DNA of 64,000 nucleotides from Pomphorhynchus laevis (lineage: Eukaryota; Acanthocephala; Palaeacanthocephala; Echinorhynchida; Pomphorhynchidae): positions 62,001 through 126,000 of the forward strand of contig WNNJ02003393.1 of NCBI GenBank assembly GCA_012934845.2. Reading direction: 5' to 3'. The notes under the pieces are model-generated. The model saw only the letters and a list, made by a program, of their open reading frames with translations. It had not been told where the DNA came from and made no database searches. Position 1 is the stretch's first letter, and every line of letters begins with the position of its first letter. Below are positions 29,515 to 39,715 of the stretch, one piece after another. Position numbers and translations under genes: made by a program.

Positions 29515-31510
29515 TTCGTGTGTATAATCGCTTTCTTAAACGTTCTCCCAACTCACTCCCTCCAAATCTCCGTGATTCCTACTTTTCTCTACGCCGTTCA
29601 CATCTTATTCTTATACGTACTAAACGTACTATCTTTTGGCGAAATCAACTCGAGTCATCTTCCAACTCTAAATCTCATTGGAAAATCTTAAACTCAATTC
29701 TTTCACGATCATCTACTTCTTGTAATATAAATCCTGATGAATTTTCTTCTTATCTACAAACTAAGCTATCTAATTTACTTTCCCTACTACCCGTGGCCCC
29801 CTTGTACCCACTCTTCTCTTTAAATACTTCCCTCCCAGAACTATTCCACCTTCTTCCCGTTTCGTCTGATGAAGTTTCTTCGGTTCTGCTGTCATTACCT
29901 AATAAAACCTCTCCTTCTGACCCAATTCCAACTCACTTGCTTAAAAATATCTGCTCCTCTATCTCACCCTTCCTAACCACATTGTTCAACTCGTCCATCC
30001 GTAGCCGTACATTTCCTTCCATCTGGAAATGCGCCACTGTTCGTCCTCTCATCAAAAAGCAATCTCTCGACTCCTCACTACCATCTTCGTACCGTCCAAT
30101 TTCACTTCTCCCAACCCTCTCTAAACTCCTTGAGCGTCTCGTTCTCAAGCAAGTTAATACATATCTCTTTTCCTCTAACTTGTTTCCTCCCTTCCAAGCC
30201 GCTTTTCGCTCTAATCACTCTACTGAAATTGCCTGTCTTAAAGTTTATAATGACTTACTCATCTCGCGCGATCATAAATTATGTAGTGTCATAGTTTCTC
30301 TTGATCTATCGTCTGCTTTTGACATCGTCGATCACTCGATTCTTCTACATCGCCTTCGTCATGATTATGGCTTCTCTTTACCCACTGTATCATGGTTTTC
30401 TTCATATCTGTCAAACCGTACATTTCGCGTCTATTCTAACTCTTCTCTCTCCCATCCTTCATCCATCCCGACCGGTGTTCCACAAGGCTCCGTATTAGGC
30501 CCTATGCTTTTCTCTCTTCTTCTCGGTGACTTGTCTTCGATTTCTCATAAATTTAACTTCCATGTTATGCAATATGCTGATGACATTCTCATATATGCTC
30601 ACGCACCTGCTTATCGTATTCATGATCTTAGTGTTTCTGTTTCCAGCTGTCTTGTCTCAATTTCCAATCATCTTTCTTCCCTTCGCCTTTCTCTGAATCC
30701 TGATAAATCTAAAATTATGTGGATCCTACCTCGAAGCTTCGGCGTAGAACCTCCTTCCGTATCACTAAATTCTACAATTCTTCCTATCGTTGATAATCTC
30801 ATTTTACCTAGGCTTTCATTTCGACAACCGACTTTCACTTAAACCTTTCGTTAGTGATAAAGTACGCTCATCTACCTTGATACTCCGCAATCTCCGTCAA
30901 GTTCGTAGATTGATCGATTTCCCTTCTTGTATGACTCTCATATCTTCTCTTCTTTTCTCAAGACTTGATTACTGTCTTAGTCTATTTTCCAACTCACCTA
31001 AATCCACTCTTCTTTCTTTACAACGCATCATCAACGCTGCCGTTCGAGTTCTCCTCCGTCTTCGTCGTTTTGATCATACATCCCACTATCTTGTTTCTCT
31101 TGATTGGCCTACCATTTATTGTCGTGTTCAAATTCGTCTTCTTATCATTGCTTTTCGCCTTATAACTTCTCATACCCCTTCATTTCTCAACCTTCCTTTT
31201 CTCGACAATTCTCGTACTGTGTATTGTGCTCTGCGTTCCCGTAATTCCCTTCTTTTACATGTCCCAATCTAATCTACCTCTTTTGGCTTCCGCTCCTTCG
31301 TTATGGCTGCTCCTCTCTTGTGGAATCAACTGCCTATTCATATCCGCCAATCAACATCTATGCCGTACTTCAAACGCCAAATCCAATTTTATTTCAACAA
31401 TTAACTAATTACCTGTGACTTTTGATGTTCTTTTTTTTGTTTGTTAGTGGTCATGTAAGCGTGCATTTTGCACGCATTTGCCACGTTAAATAAATTATTG
31501 TATTATTATT
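29515..31510 (+). mobile_element. CR1/L2-like LINE, 5'-truncated, with intact 3' end
   Basis: The RT ORF (29520-30842) and a second frame (30790-31272) followed by a third (31226-31408) cover the polymerase and C-terminal block. RT motifs: SYRPISLLPTLSKLLE, VSLDLSSAFDIVDH (motif A), GVPQGSVLGPMLF (motif B), MQYADDILIYA (motif C). The 3' UTR has the stem-loop GCGTGC...GCACGC (31459-31475), then TTAAATAAATTATTG and TTATT repeats. The endonuclease is missing. The two changes of frame near 30800 and 31260 make it inactive, though it is young-looking. Confidence 0.85.
29520..30842 (+). CDS. LINE reverse transcriptase, partial
   Basis: 440 aa. The N-terminal 100 residues are the endonuclease-RT linker (FWRNQLESSSNSKSHWKIL). 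The RT spans about residues 115-410, with motif A DLSSAFD (about 262), motif B GVPQGSVLG (about 318) and YADD (about 350). The first Met is an internal one; the ORF is 5'-truncated. The frame is lost in the thumb, where the next segment (30790-31272, starting in LSFDNRLSLKPFV-like sequence) continues. Confidence 0.85.
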   Translation: MYNRFLKRSPNSLPPNLRDSYFSLRRSHLILIRTKRTIFWRNQLESSSNSKSHWKILNSILSRSSTSCNINPDEFSSYLQTKLSNLLSLLPVAPLYPLFSLNTSLPELFHLLPVSSDEVSSVLLSLPNKTSPSDPIPTHLLKNICSSISPFLTTLFNSSIRSRTFPSIWKCATVRPLIKKQSLDSSLPSSYRPISLLPTLSKLLERLVLKQVNTYLFSSNLFPPFQAAFRSNHSTEIACLKVYNDLLISRDHKLCSVIVSLDLSSAFDIVDHSILLHRLRHDYGFSLPTVSWFSSYLSNRTFRVYSNSSLSHPSSIPTGVPQGSVLGPMLFSLLLGDLSSISHKFNFHVMQYADDILIYAHAPAYRIHDLSVSVSSCLVSISNHLSSLRLSLNPDKSKIMWILPRSFGVEPPSVSLNSTILPIVDNLILPRLSFRQPTFT

Positions 31511-31559
31511 ATTTATAAATGTTTTTTGGAGTAATAGTTTTATTAAAAATTATTAAATA

Positions 31560-32015
31560 TATAATATACAGCATAATAGTCAAACTATATTTCATAAACA
31601 TATGAGATTAATAGGACATGATATTAAAAACTGTAAATTATTTATTTTAGAACATATTATTGAAGAAAACATTTCTATATTAAATCAAAAACTATTAGAA
31701 AATGAAGATTTTTGGATTAAAACGCTTAATTCCATGTACCCATTAGGATTGAATGACGTGGTACAAGGAATTGGCAGAAGTAGTATAATACATAATAAAC
31801 AACTATATTATAATAATCCGGTTAAACGCAAACCAAGAAGTCATTGTGATAAAAGGAATAAGAAAAATAGAGTTAAAAATATTAAAAAAGATAAGTATAT
31901 AAATGAACAATTAGAAATATTAAAACTACTTTTAAGAGATAAAAAGCTAAACGATCTTTATGTAAATATAAGAAGCTTTCTAATGATATCATATGTTCAA
32001 TAAATCAAAGATTAA
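31560..32015 (+). mobile_element. Naiad-like PLE, N-terminal (endonuclease) segment
   Basis: The open frame 31602-32003 encodes MRLIGHDIKNCKLFILEHI, LENEDFWIKTLNSMYPLGLND, and a lysine-rich linker ending KLNDLYVNIRSF. The pattern E-x-FWI-x-L-x-T/S-x-YPLGLN is the C-terminal part of a GIY-YIG domain. The final linker sequence is repeated at 33.03-33.10 kb just upstream of the RT ORF of the next copy, so in this family the nuclease-like region precedes the RT, the permuted order described for Naiad and Chlamys PLEs. The copy is cut at about 32015 by another insertion. Confidence 0.7.
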
Positions 32016-32022
32016 TTAACGA

Positions 32023-32076
32023 TTATGATAAGTTGAGTTATCAACTTATCACAATCAATAACTCAACTTATCATAA
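32023..32076. repeat. Inverted repeat, 19-bp arms
   Basis: TTATGATAAGTTGAGTTAT (32023-32041) is perfectly complementary to 32058-32076. It sits exactly at the junction between the Naiad segment and an oppositely oriented PLE. Confidence 0.85.
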
Positions 32077-32960
32077 TAAAAATCGGGTACCATAAAACAT
32101 TTTTAATGGTAATCCTGACTGGAAAACGAATCTGTTTATTTTATTAAGAATATCCTCACTTAAACTACCCATTGCGGGAATATAAAAGCAGTGTTTCAAT
32201 TTTTGAGGACCAATTAAGTTGGATTGCGCGGAAGTGTGAATGCATTCTTTTGTTTTCTTAATTATTCTATGTAAGATATCTACTGGGTAGCCTAGAGATG
32301 TAAATATTCTCAAGACTTTGCTTAATTCGGCGTTTAGATAAATTTCTTTGTTACAAATTCGATACGCTCTTAAACAGAAACCACGAAACACACCTAGTTT
32401 TGTTGATGCTGAATGACTGCTGTCCCAAGGAATATACAAGCTAGTTTCTGTGGCTTTTCTGAATACTTTAGTGACGGAGACATTAGTGGTCAAAATTTCG
32501 CAATCTAGGAATGGTAAGAACTCGTTAGAAGGCCAGGTAATTGTCACTTCTATTCGAGGGACAGTCTAGCTTATGAATTTTGGGCAAACCGTACATGTAA
32601 GGTACAAGAGGATCGGATGGAAACATTTGGAGATATTCTACACGCGTGATCAATTCTTTTGAAGCGAAGTATTTAAGTAGTGTTACCAATTCACGTGCCC
32701 ACGCTTTTGCCGTATTTCTTAAAGAAGGTTCAAATGTGGATGTATCTCCCAAAATAGACAACATCTTTTCATTGTAATCAGATTTATCCAACATCAATAC
32801 ACAATTCCCCTTATCAGCTTTAGTCAGGACTATTTGATCGTTCTCACGAAGATCTTTTAAAGCGTTCAATTCAGCTCTAGAGATGTTGGAACGAATTGAT
32901 CTATTCACATTTGTCCTATATATGATGTCTAAGACCAGTAAGTTTGTGAACTAACAATTG
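32071..32960 (-). mobile_element. Canonical PLE, RT N-terminal and C-terminal parts
   Basis: On the minus strand 32908-32525 encodes the RT N terminus (LRENDQIVLTKADKGNCVLML, DPLVPYMYGLPKIHK). The central catalytic part is missing, and 32547-32071 encodes the thumb region (LPFLDCEI, TKVFRKATETSLYIPWDSSHS, LRAYRICN, LGYPVDILHRIIKKTKE). KADKGN, GLPKIHK and the FLD...K..RK.T pattern are diagnostic of PLE RTs. An internal deletion removed the YxDD region; no GIY-YIG part remains. Confidence 0.8.
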
Positions 32961-33027
32961 TTTATTTTGATTAACATAGAAAGATAAAAACTTTCTATTT
33001 CAAACATAGAAAGATAAAAACAACTTT

Positions 33028-35095
33028 TAATAGATAAAAAGCTGAAAGATCTTTATGTAAATATAAGAAATTTTTCTAAAGATATCATATGTTCAATAAA
33101 TCAAAAATTAATTAACGACTATGATAGGCTAAGTTGTATAATAGACAGATATTGTAATACAAAATACTATAATCGTATAAATAAATGTAAATAATAACAA
33201 TAGAAAATATACATTAACCATAAACTTCATAAATAAATGTATAGATAACATAAATATAGCCGGACTTTTAAATAATTCTAAAAGTAAAGAAATAATAGGG
33301 TCAGATTTAAGTAAATATATTCCTAAAATAAGGTATAAACTCCTACCACCATTAGGACGAAAAATTTGTAATTATAATAAAGAATTAAAATCAATATGTA
33401 ACGATAATATTAGAAACATAATGGAAACAGAATGCAATTGTAAAAGTCTTAGTTTTGATAAAATAAATGAACATATATGTACCCATAATCTAGAATTAAT
33501 TGAAAATTGTGAATTAAGAAAGCTGCTATCAAAAGGGTATAAATATAGATTAAATAATAACAACGACAAAAATAAAATTTACAATTCGTTATATAATAAC
33601 TTAAATGATTACTTTAGTAAGCTGATTAATAGTGAAAGCTTGAATATATCTAAGATAAACATTTGGAAAGATTATTTATTTGATAAGATTAAAAATAAAA
33701 TGAAAATAACAAACAATTATAAAAGAAAAGATAAAATTAATAAAGATATGTATAAAGAACTTACTAAATTAAAGGATAACTATATAATAACAACTATTGA
33801 TAAAGCTAGTAATAACTTTGTCTTCATATACAAAAAGCTTTATTATGATATACTAATGAAAGAGGTTAATTCTAATGATTTAAATGTAAATCCAACATAT
33901 GAACGTAGTGAGTTGAGTTTAGAAACAATTATTACAAGTCACTGTTCTATAATGGATAAAAAGGGTATAAAGGTTGAATTAGATAATAAAACTATACCTA
34001 TATTATATTGGAATCCAAAATTACATAAAAATCCAATAAAACCTAGGTTCATATGTAGTGCTTTTAAATGTACATTAAAACCACTTTCTGTCTATATGAA
34101 TAAAATACTTAAAGTAATTAAAGCACACTTTAAAAAATATTGCAAGGTAATCGAAATTAATACTGGTATAAAACACTATTTCAATATTAATTCTACAAAA
34201 GAATTTTTAGAACAGACAAAAGGAATAAATTTTCAAAATATAAATACATACGATTTTAGTACGCTTTATACAAATTTAGATTTAGTAGATATTAAAGAAG
34301 CGTTAGTAAAATTAATTAATCTTATATTCGGAAAAGATATACATATATATGTTATAATAATTATAAGCGCCTATCTAACAAAAATTAAACCATCAAGTAA
34401 ATATAAATATATGGATAAAATTGAATTAATAGAATCCTTAAATATTTTGATAAATCAAAATTATTTAAAAGTAGGGACATCTATATTTAGACAAGTAAAA
34501 GGTGTTCCAATGGGTGGTAATAGTAGCCCAATTATAGCTGACTTGTTTTTAAGCTTTATAGAATATGAATTTGTTCATAACTGTGTAAAAACTAAATCTA
34601 AACAATATAGATATATGAAATATATGTTTCGATACATTGATGATATATGTGTATTTAATTCTAATAATTTTTATTCAATTAGTGAGCACATTTATCTAGA
34701 AAGCCTTATTCTTAACAAAACCAATATTAATGATAAAGAAGGTTGTATATCTAGATATGAACATTAAATTAACATTAACTAAAACTACTATTAATTTATA
34801 TCGTAAAGATGACATATTTAAATTTACAAGAAACATATTTTTGCATGAGCATTCATGCATACCATATAATATAAAATATAATACATTAAATAATGAAATT
34901 TTAAGAATTGCAACAATATGTAATGATATTGGCTTTCTTCAAAATCATTTAAATAATTTAATAGATACATATTTTAAACTAGGTTACTATAAAAATAACA
35001 TCAAGCAGAAAATAGTAAAATATATAAATCAACACAATAATATAAAGAATAAATTTAAACTCTTAAGTGGCAAATTTTTATGGATGGATAATAAA
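33028..35095 (+). mobile_element. Naiad-like PLE, best-preserved copy (5'-truncated)
   Basis: Starts in the endonuclease-RT linker, continues through the RT ORF (33421-34767) and a shifted overlapping C-terminal ORF (34730-35098), and is followed immediately by a structured terminal repeat (35095-35470). All other Naiad fragments in the window match parts of this copy. The high identity of several fragments suggests a fairly recently active family. Confidence 0.85.
33421..34767 (+). CDS. PLE reverse transcriptase (Naiad-like)
   Basis: 448 aa. The N terminus has a CxC pair (ECNCKSLSFDKINEHICTHN, residues about 3-22) followed by LRKLLSKGYKYR, the CxC/zinc-finger-like block of Naiad/Chlamys elements. 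The RT covers about residues 120-440, with ITTIDKASNNFVFIYK, PILYWNPKLHKNPIKPRFI, NTYDFSTLYTNLD (motif A), VKGVPMGGNSSPIIADLFL (motif B) and YMFRYIDDICVF (motif C, YIDD). Lys/Asn richness reflects AT-rich codon use. The frame shifts near 34740 into a second ORF carrying the conserved HEHSCIPYNIKYN block. The ATG is in frame with upstream open sequence, so the true start is probably further 5'. Confidence 0.8.
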   Translation: METECNCKSLSFDKINEHICTHNLELIENCELRKLLSKGYKYRLNNNNDKNKIYNSLYNNLNDYFSKLINSESLNISKINIWKDYLFDKIKNKMKITNNYKRKDKINKDMYKELTKLKDNYIITTIDKASNNFVFIYKKLYYDILMKEVNSNDLNVNPTYERSELSLETIITSHCSIMDKKGIKVELDNKTIPILYWNPKLHKNPIKPRFICSAFKCTLKPLSVYMNKILKVIKAHFKKYCKVIEINTGIKHYFNINSTKEFLEQTKGINFQNINTYDFSTLYTNLDLVDIKEALVKLINLIFGKDIHIYVIIIISAYLTKIKPSSKYKYMDKIELIESLNILINQNYLKVGTSIFRQVKGVPMGGNSSPIIADLFLSFIEYEFVHNCVKTKSKQYRYMKYMFRYIDDICVFNSNNFYSISEHIYLESLILNKTNINDKEGCISRYEH

Positions 35096-35098
35096 TAA
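34730..35098 (+). CDS. PLE RT C-terminal segment (frameshifted)
   Basis: 122 aa overlapping the end of the main RT ORF in another frame: DMNIKLTLTKTTINLYRKDD, FLHEHSCIPYNIKYNTLNNEI, FLQNHLNNLIDTYFKLGYY. The same block is the part most often left in the other Naiad fragments of this window. A single frame change separates it from the RT. Confidence 0.75.
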   Translation: MIKKVVYLDMNIKLTLTKTTINLYRKDDIFKFTRNIFLHEHSCIPYNIKYNTLNNEILRIATICNDIGFLQNHLNNLIDTYFKLGYYKNNIKQKIVKYINQHNNIKNKFKLLSGKFLWMDNK

Positions 35099-35470
35099 TA
35101 TACTTTGTATTAGAATAAGATACTAGATAGTTATTTCAGAGGAAATACATCATTAGCATGTATTTGGCCCCGCTGCTATGTTGGGTAGAGGACTTAGGGG
35201 TCAAGCCCTGATAGCATATCAGTTCATCCTAATGACCTCTAATTCTTATTCTGATACAACGTCTGTTATTTATTAGTCAATTCATAAAAATGACGTTTAT
35301 TTTAAATTTCATTTTTTATTTTAACTTGATTTAAATTATAGAAAATCTAAAAACAATTATTAATTTTATTATTTAATTATTAAATTTTGATTTAGCATTA
35401 TTATGTTTTGTTTCTTTTATAATTATATTAAATACGTAGACTCAGTTAGCAAATTTGATTGATTAGATTT
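35095..35470 (+). repeat. Naiad-associated structured terminal repeat, copy 8
   Basis: Directly abuts the 3' end of the best Naiad copy, with no spacer, which ties this repeat to the PLE. The core (35130-35245) has GGCCCCGCTGCTATG, GGGTAGAGGA, CCTGATAGCATATCAG and CTAATGACCTC; GAAAC is changed to CAAGC. The tail runs to 35470. Confidence 0.85.
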
Positions 35471-37220
35471 CAATACATATTTCAATTCAAAATTAAAAAT
35501 AATTTTAAATTATATTTTTATTTACAAATGGTTTAATGGAATAAAAATGTTATTTCAAATTAACCTTTATCATTTAAATTTTCCTATTGCCATTTAACTC
35601 TTGATTATATTTCAATAACAATTTCAATTAAAGTTATTTTAAATTATAATTTTATCTTTGAAGATAATAATTTAATGGAATAAAAAATTAAATTCATAAT
35701 TTCAAAAAATTATGATATTTTAATAGTTCAAAATATTGTTTAAAATAATAAACAGTATATAGATGGTTTTAATATTTTTACGTGTTAACTCAAAATGCAT
35801 ATAAAATGTACGATTAAATAATTTTATTTAAATAACATTAACATTTTAATATTTCATTTAACAGTAACAGTAGTTAATGCTAAAATATGTGCAGTAAACA
35901 CAACATAGACTTTATTTTACGCTCAAACACGTCCTTATAAATTAGTTTGTTTGCTATATCAATATTAGCATTCCACTGCATTTGCATAAAACGCAGTCAT
36001 TCAATTATGTTAATGTAGCATGATAACGTAATTGTCGTAAATTTTGTTTATTTTGTCGTTAATTATTTAATAATTAAGAAATTCGAGGATCACTGTGGTG
36101 CGTTACATCAATAAAGTTAATAAAAAACACAAAAGATTGTGAAATTTGCAAAGAATAAGCAAAAATAAATTGGAATTTACGGATCATGAATTTTGCTGAA
36201 TTTCATCTTGATATCAAGCGGTGAAGTTAGTAATATACAATTATAATTTTGAATTATTTCGCATTATACATTTCACACTGTATATTTTAACATTATATTT
36301 CATTATAAATTATCATTGATACTGATATTATTAAATAATTATTGATTATTATTTAATTATTTATTATTTTATTATTTTATTTTTGTATATCATTGTTTAA
36401 TTTATAAATAATGAAATATACGTAGATTCAGTTACCTGAAAGATTTACCATACATTAATATATATTTTACGATACAGTAAAAGATTTTAATATTTCTAAA
36501 TCTTGAAATATTGCTTAGTGCGTCCAGCGAAAATAAATGCATTCTAAAATAAGAATCTAATACACTTTTAAATTTTATCCTTCCTACATTTATATCTAGA
36601 AAGTACATTCTATTAAATATGTTGAGGTTTTATTTTGAATGGTAAAAATTTATAATTTTCCATTTTGACAATTCTTTACAGTTTATAATTTCGATTCTAA
36701 TTATGCATTACAAGCTTTTGACGAAAAAAGAATATTAACATCCAGTATATATACTAATATATTGATACAATATCAATATATTGATATCAAAAATATCAAT
36801 ATATTGTGCAATCAAGAATTATTTAAAATTGATTAAATTATCATTGATAGTGATATTATTAATTATTATTTAATTATTTAATGTATTTAATTATTAATTA
36901 TAATATTATATTTAATAATGTTAATAAATAAACAAAGTATTGTGAAACTTTGCAAAGAATAAACAAACAATAAAATAAGAATGGTGATAAACAAACGAAA
37001 AAAGAATGGTGATTGCAAATTACGGTATTTTTAATGGTGATTTTGCCAAGTTGGGAGAAGCGAAGGAAATTTTAATTTCTTCTTCGTTATACTTAATTGT
37101 ATTAAATAATAATAAAGAATTTTTTAAATTCTTTACCAAAAACAGAGATAACAAAAACAGTCACAAGGTCAGTCAAGAGTTAGCCAACAGATCAATCAAT
37201 CAGTAGCAGAAAAACTCAGT
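35471..37220. other. AT-rich non-coding sequence
   Basis: About 1.75 kb with no supported gene. 36470-36560 resembles 23725-23810 (shared aatattgcttagtgcgt-like word and following aaaataaatg), indicating one more dispersed repeat. A 66-codon ORF at 37006 has no recognisable feature. Confidence 0.4.
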
Positions 37221-37224
37221 CTTC

Positions 37225-37510
37225 CAAACTTCTATCATGGCCTCAGGTTCAGGGAGATCTGAGCACCCCCAACCGATCCATCACGCCGCCATTCGACTGA
37301 ACCACCCAGGATCTTTCACCCCCCCCTCCTCGAAGAATCCAATCGAAACGGACTATGCTGGGTAAACGAGAGATGAGGAGCTTAAGAAACCTTAGCCTTT
37401 GCTCCAAGGGACGTCCTTTCGAAAATAAGACTAATCCCGAGATAGCCCAAGTGCCCCAGAGGCGCACATGGTTTTTCGCTTTCAATAACAGATGTTGAAC
37501 CCGTTTCAGG
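37225..37510 (-). mobile_element. LINE 3' fragment (same family as 48.5-51.4 and 60.2-62.6 kb)
   Basis: Minus-strand match to 51060-51340 and to 60460-60170 reversed: segments reading HVRLWGTWAISGLVLFSKGRP and LISRLPSIVRFDWILRGGGG, then the non-coding 3' end. A 5'-truncated insertion. Confidence 0.8.
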
Positions 37511-37921
37511 GCCGGTATTTTTGATATTACCCTAGTGTAACTAGTTTTAATATAAACAAGTCAAAACAATGTTTCGAAATTTTTTCTTCTTTTTCAAAAA
37601 AGATTTTTTTGACATAAACAGTTCATAAACATTTTAGATCATACATGATGTAAAATAGTCTACTGTAATAGTCAGGTGCAGAATTTGCCATGGGTTTATG
37701 TGGACACAAACATTTATTAGCGTGTTTCAACAACTATTTTTGTAATCTATTCTTTGAAAAAATTATAATCTATTATTTTCAACTATTTGTTTAAATAAAA
37801 ACTATAAATTATTGATTATTATTCCAACAAATTAAATTGTAAATTATTATTTATTTGAATGCTCCACTGACTTTTGATTATTGTTTGGGACGTAAATTCG
37901 CTTCGCCCTGCAACAGCGTTT

Positions 37922-38041
37922 GGAGTGTTACCAGATATCTGCTACAGTATTGGTTGGAACTATTCTGGTCAATTGTTAGGTTGCACAAACAAAGATAGAA
38001 AATTGCGAATCTTTGACGTTAGAGCAGAAAAAGTCGCATAA
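37922..38041 (+). pseudogene. Coronin-like WD40 remnant
   Basis: A 39-codon open segment ending in a stop reads DICYSIGWNYSGQLLGCTNK followed by DRKLRIFDVRAEKVA. The pattern SIGWNxxGQLLxxTxKDRKLRIxDxR is the repeat of coronin-type actin-binding proteins. There is no start, no clear splice acceptor directly before it and no continuation after the stop, so it is most likely an isolated exon relic of a host gene. Other WD40 proteins are possible. Confidence 0.45.
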
Positions 38042-38251
38042 TCAATTAATCACGATAAGTGTTCATTTCTTGCAGTAAATAGTCATAATTCAGCTTGTAA
38101 TCCGAACACTGTTATTTTCTAATATTTGCATAGAAAAAATAATTAATTGAATTTTAGAATTATTTTTAATTTTTAATTATATCTTGATGATTTACATAGA
38201 AATAATTTCTTCAGATATTTCAGGATTGTAGTCTTCAACACTGAGAAATTT

Positions 38252-38605
38252 TCATCCTCGAAAAGAATCGGCAACCGATTGATCGCTTAGGCACTCGAGT
38301 ATACAAGCGGCATCGCCTTGCTGAATCACTACGCTTAATTGCTGCCTGAGGAAAGCCGTTGATCGAATTTCACCCGTGGTCCCAGACATCATCTTTCTGA
38401 TATCTTCGATAAAATACGAGGTTTCCTCGCCCAAGACTCCCAAGGACTCAACGGCTACTGGAATGAATGTATAGATTCTATTATCGATCTCGTTGTACTT
38501 TTCCTCCTTCTTGCATTTTTTATTGTTCAAAAATTTATCGTTCAATTTTTTCAAAATAATTTGGACATTTTTTATTTCGATGAACTCAATTGCGTTTATT
38601 ATCAT
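38252..38605 (-). mobile_element. LINE C-terminal fragment (REL-endonuclease group)
   Basis: 117-aa open segment: YTFIPVAVESLGVLGEETSYF, TGEIRSTAFLRQQLSVVIQQG, DAACILECLSD. This PVAVESLG...STAFLRQ.LSV.IQ.GNAA pattern is the typical C-terminal end of the REL-type LINE polyproteins; the homologous end of the 23.8-kb element reads VVESFGGWNEEG and ISIAIMRGNAKAML. It directly follows, and is on the same strand as, the 320-aa gene, but is unrelated to it. Confidence 0.65.
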
Positions 38606-38752
38606 TTGCCTTTTTCAATTTTGTCCAATAAACGTAATATGAATTTACGCAAAACATAATCAATCCATTTTCCATATTAAATGATTAAAATTGCGAAGAA
38701 ACATCAGTAAGTGAAAGTTTATAACTTTGTTTTACAAATATTGGAATATCAT

Positions 38753-39715
38753 TTATAAGTTATATCTTATATCGTTTGAATGATAATCTTTCTTCTCGCC
38801 AAATCTTTTTACTGTATATTCGATCAGTTTTTGAAGATCGGAAAATTTTGGAATATCAGAAGGGACCGGAACAGCAGGCAGATCTTCCTTATCATACACA
38901 TGAATCAGTTTAGCCTGAAGTCCTCTGTCAAAAGGAGATAATGAGTAAATAGCCAGCGGCTTAGTGAGCTCACTGTCTTGATACAAGTACAATTTTCCTT
39001 CCTCGATATTATAGCGTAAATTATATTCATTTCGGAGTCGATCAATTTCAGCAACACATTTAGATTCAGTGCACATATCATAATAGCATTGAAACATCTG
39101 ATTAAGCGCAGACTTGTTAATGTGGTCATATTTTAAATGTGTTGATTGTAATTTAGTAAAATAAAACCCGAACACATCATCTTCATGTATGCTTAAAGTA
39201 ACTTTGGTTTTATCGTAATCAATACTTAACACGACTTTCATAAAATTATTAATTACGTCTTTCAATCTAACGCTCACGTGAAAATCGTCAATGAATTCAA
39301 TTTTCAGAGGAGACAGTTCGTTAATCGTATATATTTCATGAAACATAGCAAAATGGTCCATAGTAGATAAAATGGAATTCATGTACAAATCTGTGGCTAC
39401 AGACATCTGACGCAGTCTAACTTTAACCACATCAGTAAATGTGTCTTTAATGTTATTTTTCTGCTGTGCATCAATACTTTGGTCAATGTCAACACTGTTC
39501 TGAGGTTGTTGATTTTTACAATGCAGAGAACCTTTCAAACCTCTCGTCTTCTGCTTAAACTGCTTATTACTATATTGATATGATAGTAAACGTTCCTGTA
39601 AAAGCTGCTCTTTTTTCTCGTAATAATCAATGTAATTGTCTAAACCTGATTGAGATATCTTGGATATCAAGCACAGAGACTTGTGTACGGTCTGAACCAG
39701 GTCATTTGTTGACAT
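38753..39715 (-). CDS. Unrecognised 320-aa host protein
   Basis: Intact single-exon ORF starting MSTNDLVQTVHKSL and ending DIRYNL. Residues about 15-60 are predicted coiled coil (YIDYYEKKEQLLQERLLSYQY), then a basic Gln-rich linker, then about 200 residues of mixed alpha/beta type (LKIEFIDDFHVSVRLKD, KVTLSIHEDDVFGFYF, CVAEIDRLRNEYNLRYN). There is no signal peptide or membrane segment and no RT, nuclease or transposase motif. Codon use and long intactness amid decayed repeats suggest selection. A kinetochore or adaptor-like coiled-coil protein is conceivable, but I do not recognise the family. Confidence 0.6.
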   Translation of the reverse strand: MSTNDLVQTVHKSLCLISKISQSGLDNYIDYYEKKEQLLQERLLSYQYSNKQFKQKTRGLKGSLHCKNQQPQNSVDIDQSIDAQQKNNIKDTFTDVVKVRLRQMSVATDLYMNSILSTMDHFAMFHEIYTINELSPLKIEFIDDFHVSVRLKDVINNFMKVVLSIDYDKTKVTLSIHEDDVFGFYFTKLQSTHLKYDHINKSALNQMFQCYYDMCTESKCVAEIDRLRNEYNLRYNIEEGKLYLYQDSELTKPLAIYSLSPFDRGLQAKLIHVYDKEDLPAVPVPSDIPKFSDLQKLIEYTVKRFGEKKDYHSNDIRYNL

